Shown: positions 38,302 to 50,379 of the stretch, in pieces
How positions within the stretch are numbered: position 1 is the first letter of the stretch
Layout: each line of letters starts with the position of its first letter
Source of the DNA: Notospermus geniculatus
Lineage: Eukaryota; Nemertea; Pilidiophora; Heteronemertea; Lineidae
Length of the DNA: 64,000 nt
Direction of reading: 5' to 3'
Assembly (NCBI GenBank): GCA_002633025.1
Contig: NMRB01000002.1
Span: forward strand, 139,081 to 203,080
Made by a program: the position numbers and the translations under genes
Notes under the pieces: model-generated
What the model saw: only the letters and a program-made list of their open reading frames with translations
Told to the model about the DNA's origin: nothing
Databases searched by the model: none

Positions 38302-39616
38302 ATACAGAATCCATCCCACCCTAACAGTTCATAACGTAATTGAAAGAAAACAAATATAAGAATGGGTCTGTCTCTTTTATCTTTTTAACGAACATTCCTA
38401 TTAATATTGTCTCCTTGGGAGGCTTGTTTTATTCCCTTTGGAGTCACAGTGAAGATGCATGGATTCCTGACAATCTTGATAAATTACACTGGAAAACATT
38501 TGGTACAAAGATTTCACTAATTGAATGATTTCTTTGAAAGTTTCATAGAATCAAACACCGAGTCTTTCCATCTCTGAAACATTTTTTTTGCTCGGTAGGG
38601 AATTTGTAATGCATCAATGGGTGGTAAGAGCCCAAGCAAAGGATCCTTAATGATGATTCAGATGAAAAAGCTTAAAACCGACATAAAGAGAACTTTTAAG
38701 AAAAGAGAACTCTGAAGATGTATTTTTTAAACATCTACTGTAGAGAGCCTTGGCAGCATTATGTAACACAATGCAAGACAAGTCTGTGAAAATTTTACTA
38801 TGCATGTACACACAATAACTGCACTTGGTTCGCTTTATCTTTGAAGTTACTCGAGTGACAATAGGGTGATGTTCATGTGATGTTGCAAAAATTCAAGCAA
38901 CCTAAGCTTACCAACCTATTTGTCCACTCTGTGGCGTGGTCAAGAAATACAACCTTACTTTTTGACTGTTTCTGTGAACGGAACTGAATGAAAATGTATT
39001 GACGACGCTTCAGTTGGTGGAATGTCAGGTCTGAAACAGAGACGTGACTCTGAATGCCCCTGTGGAAATTGTTCAGGATCAGCACTTCACCCTCTTCAAC
39101 ACATACTAGACGACATCAACCAGGGATTGAACCTCCATGTCCACGACTGACCACAAGCTGCCTCTCGTAGCATTCCATAATCCTTGTCACTGATTACACT
39201 TCTCAGTGAAGAGAAATTGCACGGGAAGTGCAGTCAAATCGTGAAAATCAAGTTTTTCCTTCTCCATCATCAGTGCCATTCGACAGGATAGGAGACCCAT
39301 CCACTTGATAAGCCCAAATGAGTCAAATGAGAGGCTATCTTTTATTCAACTGACCAAACATTAGTCCAACAACTTGTCGCATTGAGAGATGATTTGAGGA
39401 GCAGTACCCTGGACAAATGGGGCAGAGGACATCTCTATCGCTACAGGATTTGAATATACACCACTCAACATGAAATTACCCATTATAAGCCTGATTTCAT
39501 TTAATGTAAGTATATCCTAGATTGGTATGTAACCATGGAAACCAGTATAATTGTAGTTCTTGAGTTGTTAGATAATCTTCATCAGCGTAATTGCATAAGG
39601 AGGCAAACATTAAGAG
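38302..39616. other. Gene-free stretch
   Basis: No exon is supported. A possible tRNA-like remnant lies at 39105-39165. Confidence 0.5.
39105..39165 (-). repeat. Possible tRNA-like remnant
   Basis: On the minus strand GTGGACATGGAGGTTCAATCCC contains a B-box-like GGTTCAATCCC. The A box is weak, so this could be chance. Confidence 0.25.
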
Positions 39617-40697
39617 TCTTTCATCACGCTTCTCAGATGATAATTAGCGCATAGGCCATTTTCATATTTCCAACGAATGTTTACCGAAGTGCTTGCATTG
39701 GCATCAAATCGAGAAAATGATGTCGGCCAGTCGATGGTTGTTCAACCGCTATTTCCCTCACACTTGGTGACTTGTTGTATTCCGGTTACCCAATCCCCGA
39801 ATGCATTTCATTCAGACAGCCGCGCACTTAGAAGTCGAGTAGAGCCATATGATGCTTTGCCCACAATCAATCATAACGGGATCGAGCGTGCATACATATA
39901 CAGAGGCACTTCATTTCCACTTGGGCCGTATTAAGATCATATTCAGCTGGCACTTCAGTTTCCATTTTCCCTCTTGTTATTCCATGCATATTACTAGTTA
40001 GGGCAAAAACAAGCCAACAGTACTCGAGACCAGAATCCCGGTTAGTTGCTGTGGAGTTCTGGCGGGGTGTTCTGTAATAGCTAGTATATAATTCATGTGG
40101 GAAGTAGTATAAAGATGTATGGGCAAATGTAGCACACTTTATAAGTGCATACAATGATTGCTATGGAAGTAATATGTAACTTGAAGGTTACGCAAGCAGT
40201 TTCGAGTCGCATGGACAATCGCAGGAAAGAGAGAACTTCTCCAAATGGTGGCATCAATTAGTGACTGATGCACAAACCCCTCGAATGATAGTAGTGATCA
40301 TCAACCGACGCTCGAAGAAACGGTATAGTAGCGATCCTCAACCAATACACAAACTGATACACAAAAAGGCATGATGTGACAGTAGCGATCAAAAAGACAT
40401 GATGCATTTTTGCTAATTCACCGATGCATAAAGACATGAGGTGATATTAGCCATCATCAACCAATACACAAAGACGTGAAATGATTATCAACCGATGCAC
40501 GACGTGAAGTGAAAGTAGCGCTCATCAACCAATACACAAAGATGTGAAGTGACAGTAGCGCTCATCAACCAATACACAAAGGCGTAAAGTAACAGTATCG
40601 CTCATCAACCAATACACAAAGGCGTGAAGTGAAAGTAGCGCCCATCAACCAATACACAAAGGCGTGAAGTGATGCTGGCGCTCATCAACCAATGCAT
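39617..40697. repeat. Left copy of a duplication of more than 1 kb
   Basis: It runs from TCTTTCATCACGCTTCTCAG to CAACCAATGCAT and is followed by a single N at 40698, after which the same sequence restarts. Differences are few (GTAGTGATC / GCAGTGATC, CTAATTC / CTAGATTC). Identical frames in both copies are not recognisable proteins. Confidence 0.95.
40420..40697. repeat. 40-bp minisatellite, left copy
   Basis: The unit is GACGTGAAGTGAAAGTAGCG followed by CTCATCAACCAATACACAAA with small variants. The block ends at the single N. Confidence 0.9.
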
Positions 40698-40698
40698 N

Positions 40699-41977
40699 TC
40701 TTTCATCACGCTTCTCAGATGATAATTAGCGCATAGGCCATTTTCATATTTCCAACGAATGTTTACCGAAGTGCTTGCATTGGCATCAAATCGAGAAAAT
40801 GATGTCGGCCAGTCGATGGTTGTTCAACCGCTATTTCCCTCACACTTGGTGACTTGTTGTATTCCGGTTACCCAATCCCCGAATGCATTTCATTCAGACA
40901 GCCGCGCACTTAGAAGTCGAGTAGAGCCATATGATGCTTTGCCCACAATCAATCATAACGGGATCGAGCGTGCATACATATACAGAGGCACTTCATTTCC
41001 ACTTGGGCCGTATTAAGATCATATTCAGCTGGCACTTCAGTTTCCATTTTCCCTCTTGTTATTCCATGCATATTACTAGTTAGGGCAAAAACAAGCCAAC
41101 AGTACTCGAGACCAGAATCCCGGTTAGTTGCTGTGGAGTTCTGGCGGGGTGTTCTGTAATAGCTAGTATATAATTCATGTGGGAAGTAGTATAAAGATGT
41201 ATGGGCAAATGTAGCACACTTTATAAGTGCATACAATGATTGCTATGAAAGTAATATGTAACTTGAAGGTTACGCAAGCAGTTTCGAGTCGCATGGACAA
41301 TCGCAGGAAAGAGAGAACTTCTCCAAATGGTGGCATCAATTAGTGACTGATGCACAAACCCCTCGAATGATAGCAGTGATCATCAACCGACGCTCGAAGA
41401 AACGGTATAGTAGCGATCCTCAACCAATACACAAACTGATACACAAAAAGGCATGATGTGACAGTAGCGATCAAAAAGACATGATGCATTTTTGCTAGAT
41501 TCACCGATGCATAAAGACATGAGGTGATATTAGCCATCATCAACCAATACACAAAGACGTGAAATGATTATCAACCGATGCACGACGTGAAGTGAAAGTA
41601 GCGCTCATCAACCAATACACAAAGACGTGAAGTGAAAGCAACGCTCATCAACCAATACACAAAGACGTGAAGTGAAAGTAGCGCTCATCAACCAATACAC
41701 ACAGATGTGAAGTGACAGTAGTGCTCATCAACCAATACACAAAGGCGTAAAGTGACAGTAGCGCTCATCAACCAATACACAAAGGCGTGAAGTGACAGTA
41801 GCGCTCATCATCCATTAACAAAGGCGTGAAGTGACAGTATCGCTCATCAACCAATACACAAAGGCGTGAGTAACAGTATCGCTCATCAACCAATACACAA
41901 AGGCGTGAAGTGAAAGTAGCGCCCATCAACCAATACACAAGGCGTGAAGTGATGCTGGCGCTCATCAACCAATGCAT
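40699..41977. repeat. Right copy of the duplication of more than 1 kb
   Basis: It repeats 39617-40697 almost exactly but is 198 bp longer, about five extra 40-bp minisatellite units. The sequence then continues into unique DNA. Confidence 0.95.
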
Positions 41978-42075
41978 AGACGTGAAGTGATAGTAGTAGC
42001 CATCATCATTCGATGCACAACGACGTGAAGTGATAGTACCCATCACCAACCAATACACAAAGACGTGAAGGGATA
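41510..42075. repeat. 40-bp minisatellite, right copy
   Basis: About 13-14 units of the same 40-bp repeat, with edge units decaying towards both sides (for example GTGAAGTGATAGTAGTAGCC near 41985). Confidence 0.92.
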
Positions 42076-42554
42076 GTAGCGATCAACTGATGATAATAGT
42101 GATGCTGATCGGCAACTGATGCAAAAGGATGTAGAGGTGATCGAGAGACCCCAATTTCCAATTACATGGATTATAGAGATGTGGACTGATGATGGAGACA
42201 TACACTCTAGGCTTCTGCAACACAAAGGCCTGGCACAGGGAAAAATCTACTCCAAGGATATACTAGTAAACAAGACCTATCCCTATCTCTGCTGCAGCCC
42301 ATAGGGATCACACTGCAGAATCTCGATAATTTTTAATGCTCCTCTTCATCTAGCTACTTTTGTCGAGGAGATCCTTTGATGTGTCCTTGTCGTCGCTGTC
42401 TTGTTACACTGATGGGGCTTCCTCGCAGCCTCATGAATGATACCACAACAGTCTTCTTATCATTTAACACTTGGTTTCATATGATTCATCGGGAAAGATA
42501 ATACGGGCGGTTATCACTGGAAGCTGACAATGCTGTCTGAACCGAACACCCTTA

Positions 42555-42741
42555 ACCCCTGATCTATCAGTGAGCGGATGGGCTGCGCGGATCTAGGCTG
42601 CTTATGGGGACCACTCATCAAGAATGGTGGTGAGGAAAGGTGCCCGAGTGAAACAGTGCTGCTTTCGAGAGACAATACTTGAACTTGTACCGAATGTCGA
42701 GGACTCCCAATACAGTTCTTAACGGGAATCGAACCCGCGAC
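42555..42741 (-). repeat. SINE-like segment, copy without MITE
   Basis: It runs from ACCCCTGATCTATCAG to GGGAATCGAACCCGCGAC, followed by N at 42742. The minus strand reads GTCGCGGGTTCGATTCCCG, a tRNA B box, suggesting a tRNA-derived SINE. The site TTCTTAACGGG (TA at 42720-42721) is uninterrupted. Confidence 0.75.
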
Positions 42742-42742
42742 N

Positions 42743-43100
42743 ACCCCTGATCTATCAGTGAGCGGATGGGCTGCGCGGATCTAGGCTGCTTATGGGGACC
42801 ACTCATCAAGAATGGTGGTGAGGAAAGGTGCCCGAGTGAAACAGTGCTGCTTTCGAGAGACAATACTTGAACTTGTATCGAATGTCGAGGACTCCAAGAC
42901 AGTTCTTACTAGAGTTGTTGTCTATTCATAACTGTTGGGCACCTCAAACTGTTCACTGTAGGGTGACAACACTTGCAATGTACAGCAACAGTTTGGGACC
43001 TTCAACAGTCATGAATAGACAACAACTCTAACGGGAATCGAACCTGCGACCTCTCCATCCGGCTGCAATGCTGATTCATTTTTACGTTACCAATGTGGAA
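42743..43100 (-). repeat. SINE-like segment, copy with MITE
   Basis: It repeats 42555-42741 but is split by a 121-bp element at the TA. Beyond the split the B box (GCAGGTTCGATTCCCG, minus strand) continues into a possible tRNA-like head near 43060-43100. The A box is not convincing. Confidence 0.7.
42909..43029. mobile_element. MITE inserted at TA, with the empty site in the same window
   Basis: The ends TAGAGTTGTTGTCTATTCAT and its complement form the inverted repeat, and AACTGTTG... / ...CAACAGT pairs further in. TA at 42907-42908 and 43030-43031 flanks it. The sister copy at 42720-42721 has a single TA and no insertion, which fixes the boundaries at 121 bp plus TA. Confidence 0.9.
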
Positions 43101-46100
43101 TCTCTGCAAGAGCTTCCAGGTTTTCAACACTGCCATGAATCAGATCTACATCTTGATATTCTCATGGGAGTCGCATTGATGGAGTCCTCCCTTTAACAAT
43201 ACAGAACACACAACCTCATATAAATAAATGGTCGTCTCAATATGACCTGCGAGGCAGCCTGTGCACTGAATAAGGTGTAATGTAACTGGGATAATGCAAT
43301 GATGAGGTATGAGGTACGAAGGTATTGATCTGATGGAGACGAGAGAGACCATGTACGGTCATCTAACGGACAGGAGCAGCATTGGTTAAATACATTGGTC
43401 AACACCAGTCTTACAATACAAAGTAGCCAAGCCTTGCAAGCGGTGCCAGTCATGCCATTCTGCACTGAATACACTACTCGGCTGTGGAGTGATGCACATG
43501 GAACACTGCGGTCTGCTCATTCCGCAGTGACCTGTCCTCCGGACAATAGCCGATTGCTGCTGCTGAGGGGTGTTCGACATCTCAACATATCTGATCTTCT
43601 GTTCACCAATGAGCAACGAAGAATTGCCGGGAACTGCTCATCATGAACACAACATCCAATCAGAATGATCATAGACTCGATTAGAGCTGCGGTCAATTCT
43701 CTACATTATGATAGCAAGGTCGATGGCAGATGGAACTAAACTCATACACACGCTCTGAATGAGGCTAGCAATTATTGTGAGAACAATTCGCCACTCTTCT
43801 GCTCATGTCTAATGATGACATTTGTAATTGGCATGCAATGAAATATCCCTGATATTCTCACTATCAGGCGGGCACCAAGACAAAGAACTGCCAACGTGCC
43901 CACGAATGAGCAGACACCTCATTTATGTGGCTAGAGTATTACACAAATACTGCCAAACCTAAGGCCATCAGATATTCTCTGTGTTTGAATAAGATGCACG
44001 CTCATGCCTTTTCTCCGTTTACCATGGAGGCTGTGCAGAGTACACGGTCCCATGGTCATACTTATGGTGAAATAAACCAGGAGAACAACTCTTTCAAAAA
44101 GACAAAGACACTTTGGTAACACCCATGACAGATTCAACGTCTGTTATTTCAAACTTTTGAACTTTGATGCATTTACTTGCTGAATGGAGGAATAATTCCC
44201 AATGGCTGCAGCTCACGACAATTAGCCTAATAGTGTTGAGTTTTTCATCCTTTTTCTTCTCTAATTGGAAGAAAGGAAGTTCTGTAATTCAATATAGATC
44301 AGACCCAACGTGAATAGAGGTAGATTAGAGTTTGTAGCCAGCATCATGTCTTGTAAAAGGTTGAATTGCCAAATGGTAGCTGTGACCACACTAACATCAT
44401 TCTATCAACAACACTGCATGCAGCTGCGTACAAGAGCAATCACCATTGCTCCATCAATGAGTAACAAAACTGACTCTTGTTTTTTTCTGATTTCCCCCAA
44501 CCATGTGAAACCATGTTATTACTCACTGGTAATGAGAAGATATCTCATAATGACTTTGGTGGTCCACTCTATGGTAAGATGTGTCACCAATGGTGGGTCA
44601 TGTGCTGGTAGCTGACATTGCTTTTCCTCTTATGGTCAACCACCTGCGGAAGTGTGCACCAAACGTGAGGGCCTGTCAGGTACGTACATGCCGGATCCTA
44701 AACCTTCTGGGGTCAAAACCTAAGTCCTTGGCCCGAAGTTGCGAACAAATCTCTGCAAGGCTTACAAAGGAGAAGATCAGCTCTACGTTTGGAAGTATCG
44801 GGTGCTGCCCTCTAGTTTGGGGATGCAGTCAAAGGAAAGAGAGGATGACTGTGCTGAGTATGCTAAAGATCAATCATGAGAGGCCAGGTGAAGGCGTATT
44901 CTGTAATCCCCTTATTCTCTCACACATTATCAGTCACCAGTCACAGAGATCAAGTGCTCAATGAATTAGGGATGGCAATTTCAGAGAGCACTTCCATGAT
45001 CCAAGATGCATTCCCAAAAGACACGCTGGATTTCCTCGCACCAGTTCCGGCAGATGCGTAGATTAGCATACCTAATGGTGATGATTCCCGCCAGTAAATA
45101 ATAAGCCTATCTGAGGCGACCAATCAGCGTTAAATAAATACGATCAACGCCTGTTAATCCAACAAGAGGAATCTCACTCATGCCCGACTTGCTGGCACGT
45201 CCAAACACCCGCCCAGGCAAAATATTCAGCAAACATCACAAAGGTTATGATTTCTCAGCAAATGACTTGACTATCTTGAGATGTTTGAGCAACGGAGTCA
45301 GTCAATAGAGCAGGAGAGATGGCGTGGCAGATCTAACAGCATTAAATGCTCCTGCAGGGATCCAATTTTCTTGCCCAACTTTGCGAACAAAGATAAGACT
45401 GCTTGGCCTGCTGGACAAATGACAGATAAATGAGTTTACGAACAGATGAATCTTTAGCATAGAAAGGAGAATAAAGAAAAGGCATTTCTGTCCAGATATG
45501 GACACCGGGAGATGAAATAAAATGTCTCAGAGGGTTTCTGTCATCGATTTTACTTTGGAATAATGAGGCGGTATGTCTGCTGGTGTCGTGGTGTCGGTAC
45601 CTTAGTCAGAACCTCGTCATCTTTGAGACACCGTCAGCCTCCACAAAATTCTGAATAGGTACTACCATCACATTGCTGCCTTGCCAATTCTTTTTAGGGT
45701 GGAGATCTCGACATCTGGTGACTTTGAACACAGGAGGCAAGCTGGAAACGTAAAATCTTTTCCAAAAGTCTTTAATGGAATGAAAATGAAGAGTCAGGGT
45801 GCGGTGATCTCAACTAAAGACATACCACCGCTAAGCAACACTGTTCTTTGTGGATTTCACTCAAGAATGTGGCTTCTACGAGAGAGTTCGATGTAAGAAA
45901 CACAATTGAAGAAATGTTCCCCGCACAAAGGTAATCAGACATCACAGAGAAAGTCAGAAGTAGAGGTTTCCAAGACCAGACCATCGACTGTGAACAGATG
46001 ACAGGAATAGTCAAGTCAAACCACTCCCAAACGCTTCAATGAACATGGCTACGCCACAACCCCACCAGAGGGAATCCGTGCAGCTTTGTCAATTTTCCTA

Positions 46101-47684
46101 AGGTTCCTTTGAGAAAACGCTTGGGAATGATAAATACAATGGAGAGTGTATCAATAATGGATCAGTTCACAGTGATGATAAGCACTTTTGACAGGATGCC
46201 AAGGGTGGACGGGTGCATAATCAGAGTGCTCTCTCAATATTGATAGCTCCACCTTAAAGAGACCAAGGATGCTGCATCAGCAACAGACAACATGTGCAGT
46301 TTTTCAGAATCTTCTTTGCTACTGAGACCTCCGTTCCTTGAGACAAGATTTCACTCTAACGTGAACTAAAAGAGAACGTGCGATTACCGTATGACCATCA
46401 GTCTGGGTTAGAAACGATTGTGAAAGCATTTTGTCTGGCTCGAGATGGGAGAGAAATGTACGAGGATTAGGAATTCCGCTGATGAAGTGTCAGACTAGGA
46501 TCAATGGCAGGTATTATCCCAGGGATCATCAACTTGACACTTTATTCCGGGTATAATCTTGCCGTTTAGAATATCTCCTCATGCTGCTTCGTCACCCACT
46601 TTGAGACAAAGATGCGCTTGTATTCCAGACACTTCTGAGACAACGGAGGAAATCTCAGACACCCCCACCTTCTGCAAGATTCATATTGTAGTTAAGATGC
46701 ACACTTCGAGCAGAACCAGCGATGTGAACGTTGCTCTGATGCTACTCAAAAACACCAAGGAAGACAGGACTGCTTCCTGGAGTTAAGACGGTCTACAGCT
46801 ACTGCTGCAGCCATATCTGGAGATATAAGGAAGTGGCTTCATCGACCGAAATCCTGCTCTTATAACAAGAGGGCAGCACAACCCGGTGGCAGACTCGTGC
46901 ATTGCCAATTTTGAGCATGACCTAACAGCAGAGCGAGAAGATAATGGCTTCAGTGTGCAGAAACAGATCGAGGGTCGACGACATTCGATCAAAGATAGTA
47001 TGAACGCTAAAGAGGGCAGCACAATCCAGGGCCACGCCAAGCTGTCAACTACAGACTACTGAAAGCCCACTTGACTGATATTTTGAAACTACTTGACAGT
47101 GCTCGAAGTATCCGACAAGAGCTCACGTTTTTAAACACTACTACTAAGTAGAACAGGGAATTATTCAATTTCAAATCGACAGCTGGAAGTAATGGCGACA
47201 TGCAAGTTCAAATGAATTCTGTTTAAGTTTTGTTGATGGGCATAAAACTTGCACGATTTTCAGTGGTATGTAGAAAGGTGCCGTTCAATCCTTTGTCACA
47301 AGAAGCACAGGATAATTCTGCTTTGTTTGGCCATCACCGTAATTAGGGCCATCCCTTTAGAAATGTACGAACACCGCAAACGACGAGGCAAAACTGTGAG
47401 ACACTTGTCACAGTGTAAGTCTGGACCGTTAATGGCAGAAATTAGCGTTTTCCTTGATCTGGGCCAATTAGAATTAGCCACAAGTACATTCCAAGATACC
47501 AAAAAATAACATGTGAAATAGTTAAGAGTCAATGATTCGTTTGAGATCAATCGATTTTTTTCTGCTAGATTTTTCATCGGCACACAATGAGGTACAAATC
47601 AATTCAGCAATAAGCGTACCACGCACCTCGTCTAACCATCAATCAGTGAATGCTGTAAGATGCAAAAGGAACAAATAACTCGGT

Positions 47685-47850
47685 CTAATTAACATCTCCA
47701 CCTGACAAGTCCGTTAAAACCAAGTATGCAAATGAGTGTTGCATGACAAGCATGAGGATCAATTAATCGACGGTGCACGGGGTCGGCCGTTTCATGTTTC
47801 TATTTAGCAATGGGGCATACATAAATGCAGTGGCTGGGAACAAACGGAAT
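47685..47850. promoter_or_regulatory. Candidate regulatory element
   Basis: Close together are TCTAATTAAC, the E-box-like CACCTG, an exact POU octamer ATGCAAAT, ATCAATTAATCGA and ATAAATGCA. No conservation data are available and no nearby promoter is known. Confidence 0.22.
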
Positions 47851-48186
47851 ACAGGACGAAGAAACAGAACTGGCTAGAATTTCAATCCATCACAAGGGAG
47901 TAAAGATCACGTTGTTATTCCAATCCAACACACTCCCCCTTCTGAAACAACCTGGAGGAACTACACTTCGCCGTCAAGTAGTTCCGCCAAGGAAAGGATG
48001 AACCTTCAAATCGGTTCAAAAGACACATCAGGGTGCAGAACGCTGGCTCAACGATCACCTCCAAGCAGCTACCATTTCGATGATGGAACTGTCTCGTGGT
48101 TCAAACTATCTTATGATGTATATGCTCTGCTCTGTCAATTACATGTATTAACAAAATCTTGAGGTACGGTATAGATGTATAGATGA

Positions 48187-48239
48187 CATGCCATGATGTG
48201 GCATGTTCGATGTGTGATGACAATCCACATCACACATCG
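48187..48239. repeat. Two adjacent short hairpins
   Basis: ACATGCC / GGCATGT is followed at once by CGATGTGTGATG, loop ACAATCCA, CATCACACATCG, a perfect 12-bp stem. Too short for a convincing microRNA precursor. Confidence 0.5.
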
Positions 48240-48614
48240 TACAGTGCCAGACGCAGTTTGGAAGCCGTACAGTACATTAATGGCGTACACCAACATGAGT
48301 CCGCCGTCGGTTCGGGTACAAAAATAGCTCAGCTACAATAATCTCATGATCACCAACTCCTATGTTTCAGCGCTCGACAAATCATTGGTTCATTAGCATG
48401 TCCTGATCCAATTGTTCCTTGTCACTTCTTGATAAATTGAGATTTTCCCCGTCTTCAAATTACATTTGTTGATTGAATTTGGGTTTTTTATAGGGAGTGT
48501 AGCAATAACAAGAACGCAGCAAAAAATTGATGAATCTTCCCTTACTTTTTTCCCCGGCTTTTTCCGAACATGATTATTGCATTGAGATTATTTGATATAC
48601 CGGTACATATATTA

Positions 48615-48690
48615 TTGTACGGAGGCTTTTATACAGTGCTTTTCACTGTAATACAGTCTCAAAGCGCTTCACACAACTACCCGTCTCTCC
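48615..48690 (+). repeat. Possible dispersed-repeat fragment
   Basis: TTTATACAGTGCTTTTCACT and GTCTCAAAGCGCTTCACAC resemble a repeat with CTCAAAGCGCTT common in invertebrate genomes. This is from memory of the pattern and was not checked. Confidence 0.3.
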
Positions 48691-49281
48691 AGTACTTTTT
48701 CAGGGAACTCAAGGAACAGCTCATTCGCGATGCTCATTTCATGGTCACTTTCAGAAAAGTCACGAACAGGCCTATGGCAGAAGCGAATCAGTAGGTCTCT
48801 TGGTCACTTTTCTCTACAAGATGCAAACTGAATATTTCCATTCTGATTCCAAGGGGTCCCTGGAGAATCTGACAGAACAATGATTCCAAAGAGAGATTAT
48901 CAAAAAGTACAGTGTAGAAAACATGAACGATAAAAATTAAAATGGCACAAGCGACTTTGCCGAGGATGGCAATGCCCCAGCATGCTAATAATCTTCGTCT
49001 TGAATGACACATCCGTAAAAGAAAGCAGCAGATCAGATTAGGGAGTGTTAGAACATCTCCTGCTAAGTCAGCTACGGTGTTTGAGATTTGACACATGACC
49101 ATGTCCCTAAGCCAGTGATCTATTGAGGCCAATATCGAATACAATCTACCAATCCTTCCTCTACGGGGAATTTATACCCATCTCTTGTTTCAAATCTCTC
49201 GTGATTGGCTTATTCCTGACTTAGGCCATTCTTGCCTCTGTTTTTCACACACTGCTCCTTCCGTCATACCGTCACCACGAA

Positions 49282-49442
49282 TAGAATTTCGAATCAAAAT
49301 ACCAGAATTTCCAGATGGTTCTATCTATGATTGGGAATTTACAAAACCAATAAAAATCACGAGGAAACACAATCCCCTTTATACTATTGACACAGACACC
49401 AACATCAAAACAACAAAAATGTTTTATCAACTGTTTGATAGA
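49282..49442 (+). CDS. Candidate exon of an unidentified gene
   Basis: An open, protein-like stretch encodes FRIKIPEFPDGSIYDWEF, then TKPIKITRK and TNIKTTKMFYQLFDR, and ends at a good donor (AGA, then GTGAGT). Possible acceptors are ...CGAATAG before 49282 or ...TTTCCAG a little later, so the start is uncertain. An acceptor-like TTTTTTTCAG at 49499-49508 would give a short 66-bp intron and a further 28 codons to a TGA near 49591. I do not recognise the family. It would be convergent with SMG5. It could also be a transposon relic or chance. Confidence 0.35.
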
Positions 49443-49591
49443 GTGAGTTGTTTATTTTGTAATCAATATTTGGGGTTGTTTTCATGATTGTGTTGTAATT
49501 TTTTTCAGGTCCAAATAAAAGTAATGGAGATATGTTGTGGCATAAAAACAGCTGCTCCCACGAGGACACTGTATTTAGACAGGCAGATGGG

Positions 49592-50379
49592 ATGAGCAAG
49601 CAAATACACACTCTGATAATTTTACCATGGAAACTAACTGATTCTGTAAATCTAGCTTATATCTCCCAAGGGGAAGCATATATCCCAGCGGTTTATCTCT
49701 CACTCCAAATATTCTGAGCTTAAATCCATAACTGACAATGGCACATTTAGCTTCAATGTTAGCAATTGCTTTTCCTCTGCTACAGGGCATACTTTGCGTT
49801 GTGGTCGCTAATGTAGCTATTGTGCTCATCCAAAAGCATGCCATTAGATAGAGTAACAATAGGGGGTAGCACCTATAGGAAATATCATTGACAAGCTTGC
49901 TTGACTGGCAGTGAAGAGAAACCATACTGTGTCTAACAGAGCAGAATCACCTCAATGACATTACCTTCAATGAACACACAAGTTTGTCAAGCAACATGAA
50001 TACATGTACTCACCTAGCATTTCAAATAATACCTATCTCTTACCTTCAGTTTCACCTTGAATTTTGAATTATACTTACCGGTAGGCCTCCTTGAATCTTC
50101 ATCTTGCATTTTAAATTCGTCTTTCATCTTTTCTGAATGCCAAAATGCTTGGAAAGCTACAACCCACCACCACCTATAGGAGAAAGAATACTGGATGGAA
50201 AGAGGAAAGGTTAGGAAGTCAGGGTTAGAGAGAAAGGCTCTGGGAACAGAGTACAGTATACCAACACCGTTAGAAACATAAGAAGCTACAGAATCAGCAC
50301 TCATTGGCAGAATGATAAACTATCACTCACCTTTTCTAAATGACAGGAGAGCGAATTAAAGAAGGCAAAGACAAACTCG
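49592..50379. other. Stretch between the candidate exon and the SMG5 3' end
   Basis: No supportable exon. The minus-strand frames (49575-49925, 50014-50304) have no recognised domain. Confidence 0.5.

Larger units (their letters stand above)
43101..49281. other. Gene-free stretch
   Basis: Open frames up to 127 codons (44581-44964 plus) lack recognisable domains. It contains a candidate regulatory block at 47685-47850, small hairpins at 48187-48239 and a repeat-like sequence near 48615-48690. Confidence 0.5.

Noticed and set aside
39677-41236. Identical 85- and 95-codon frames in two places as a duplicated gene
   Set aside because: They lie in the duplicated segment, which looks like two haplotypes, and show no coding signature.
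42727-43100. Intact tRNA gene on the minus strand
   Set aside because: The B box and T arm are good, but I could not fit an A box and acceptor stem, so it is called a tRNA-derived repeat.
48208-48239. microRNA precursor
   Set aside because: The stem is only 12 bp with an 8-base loop, too short for a typical precursor.
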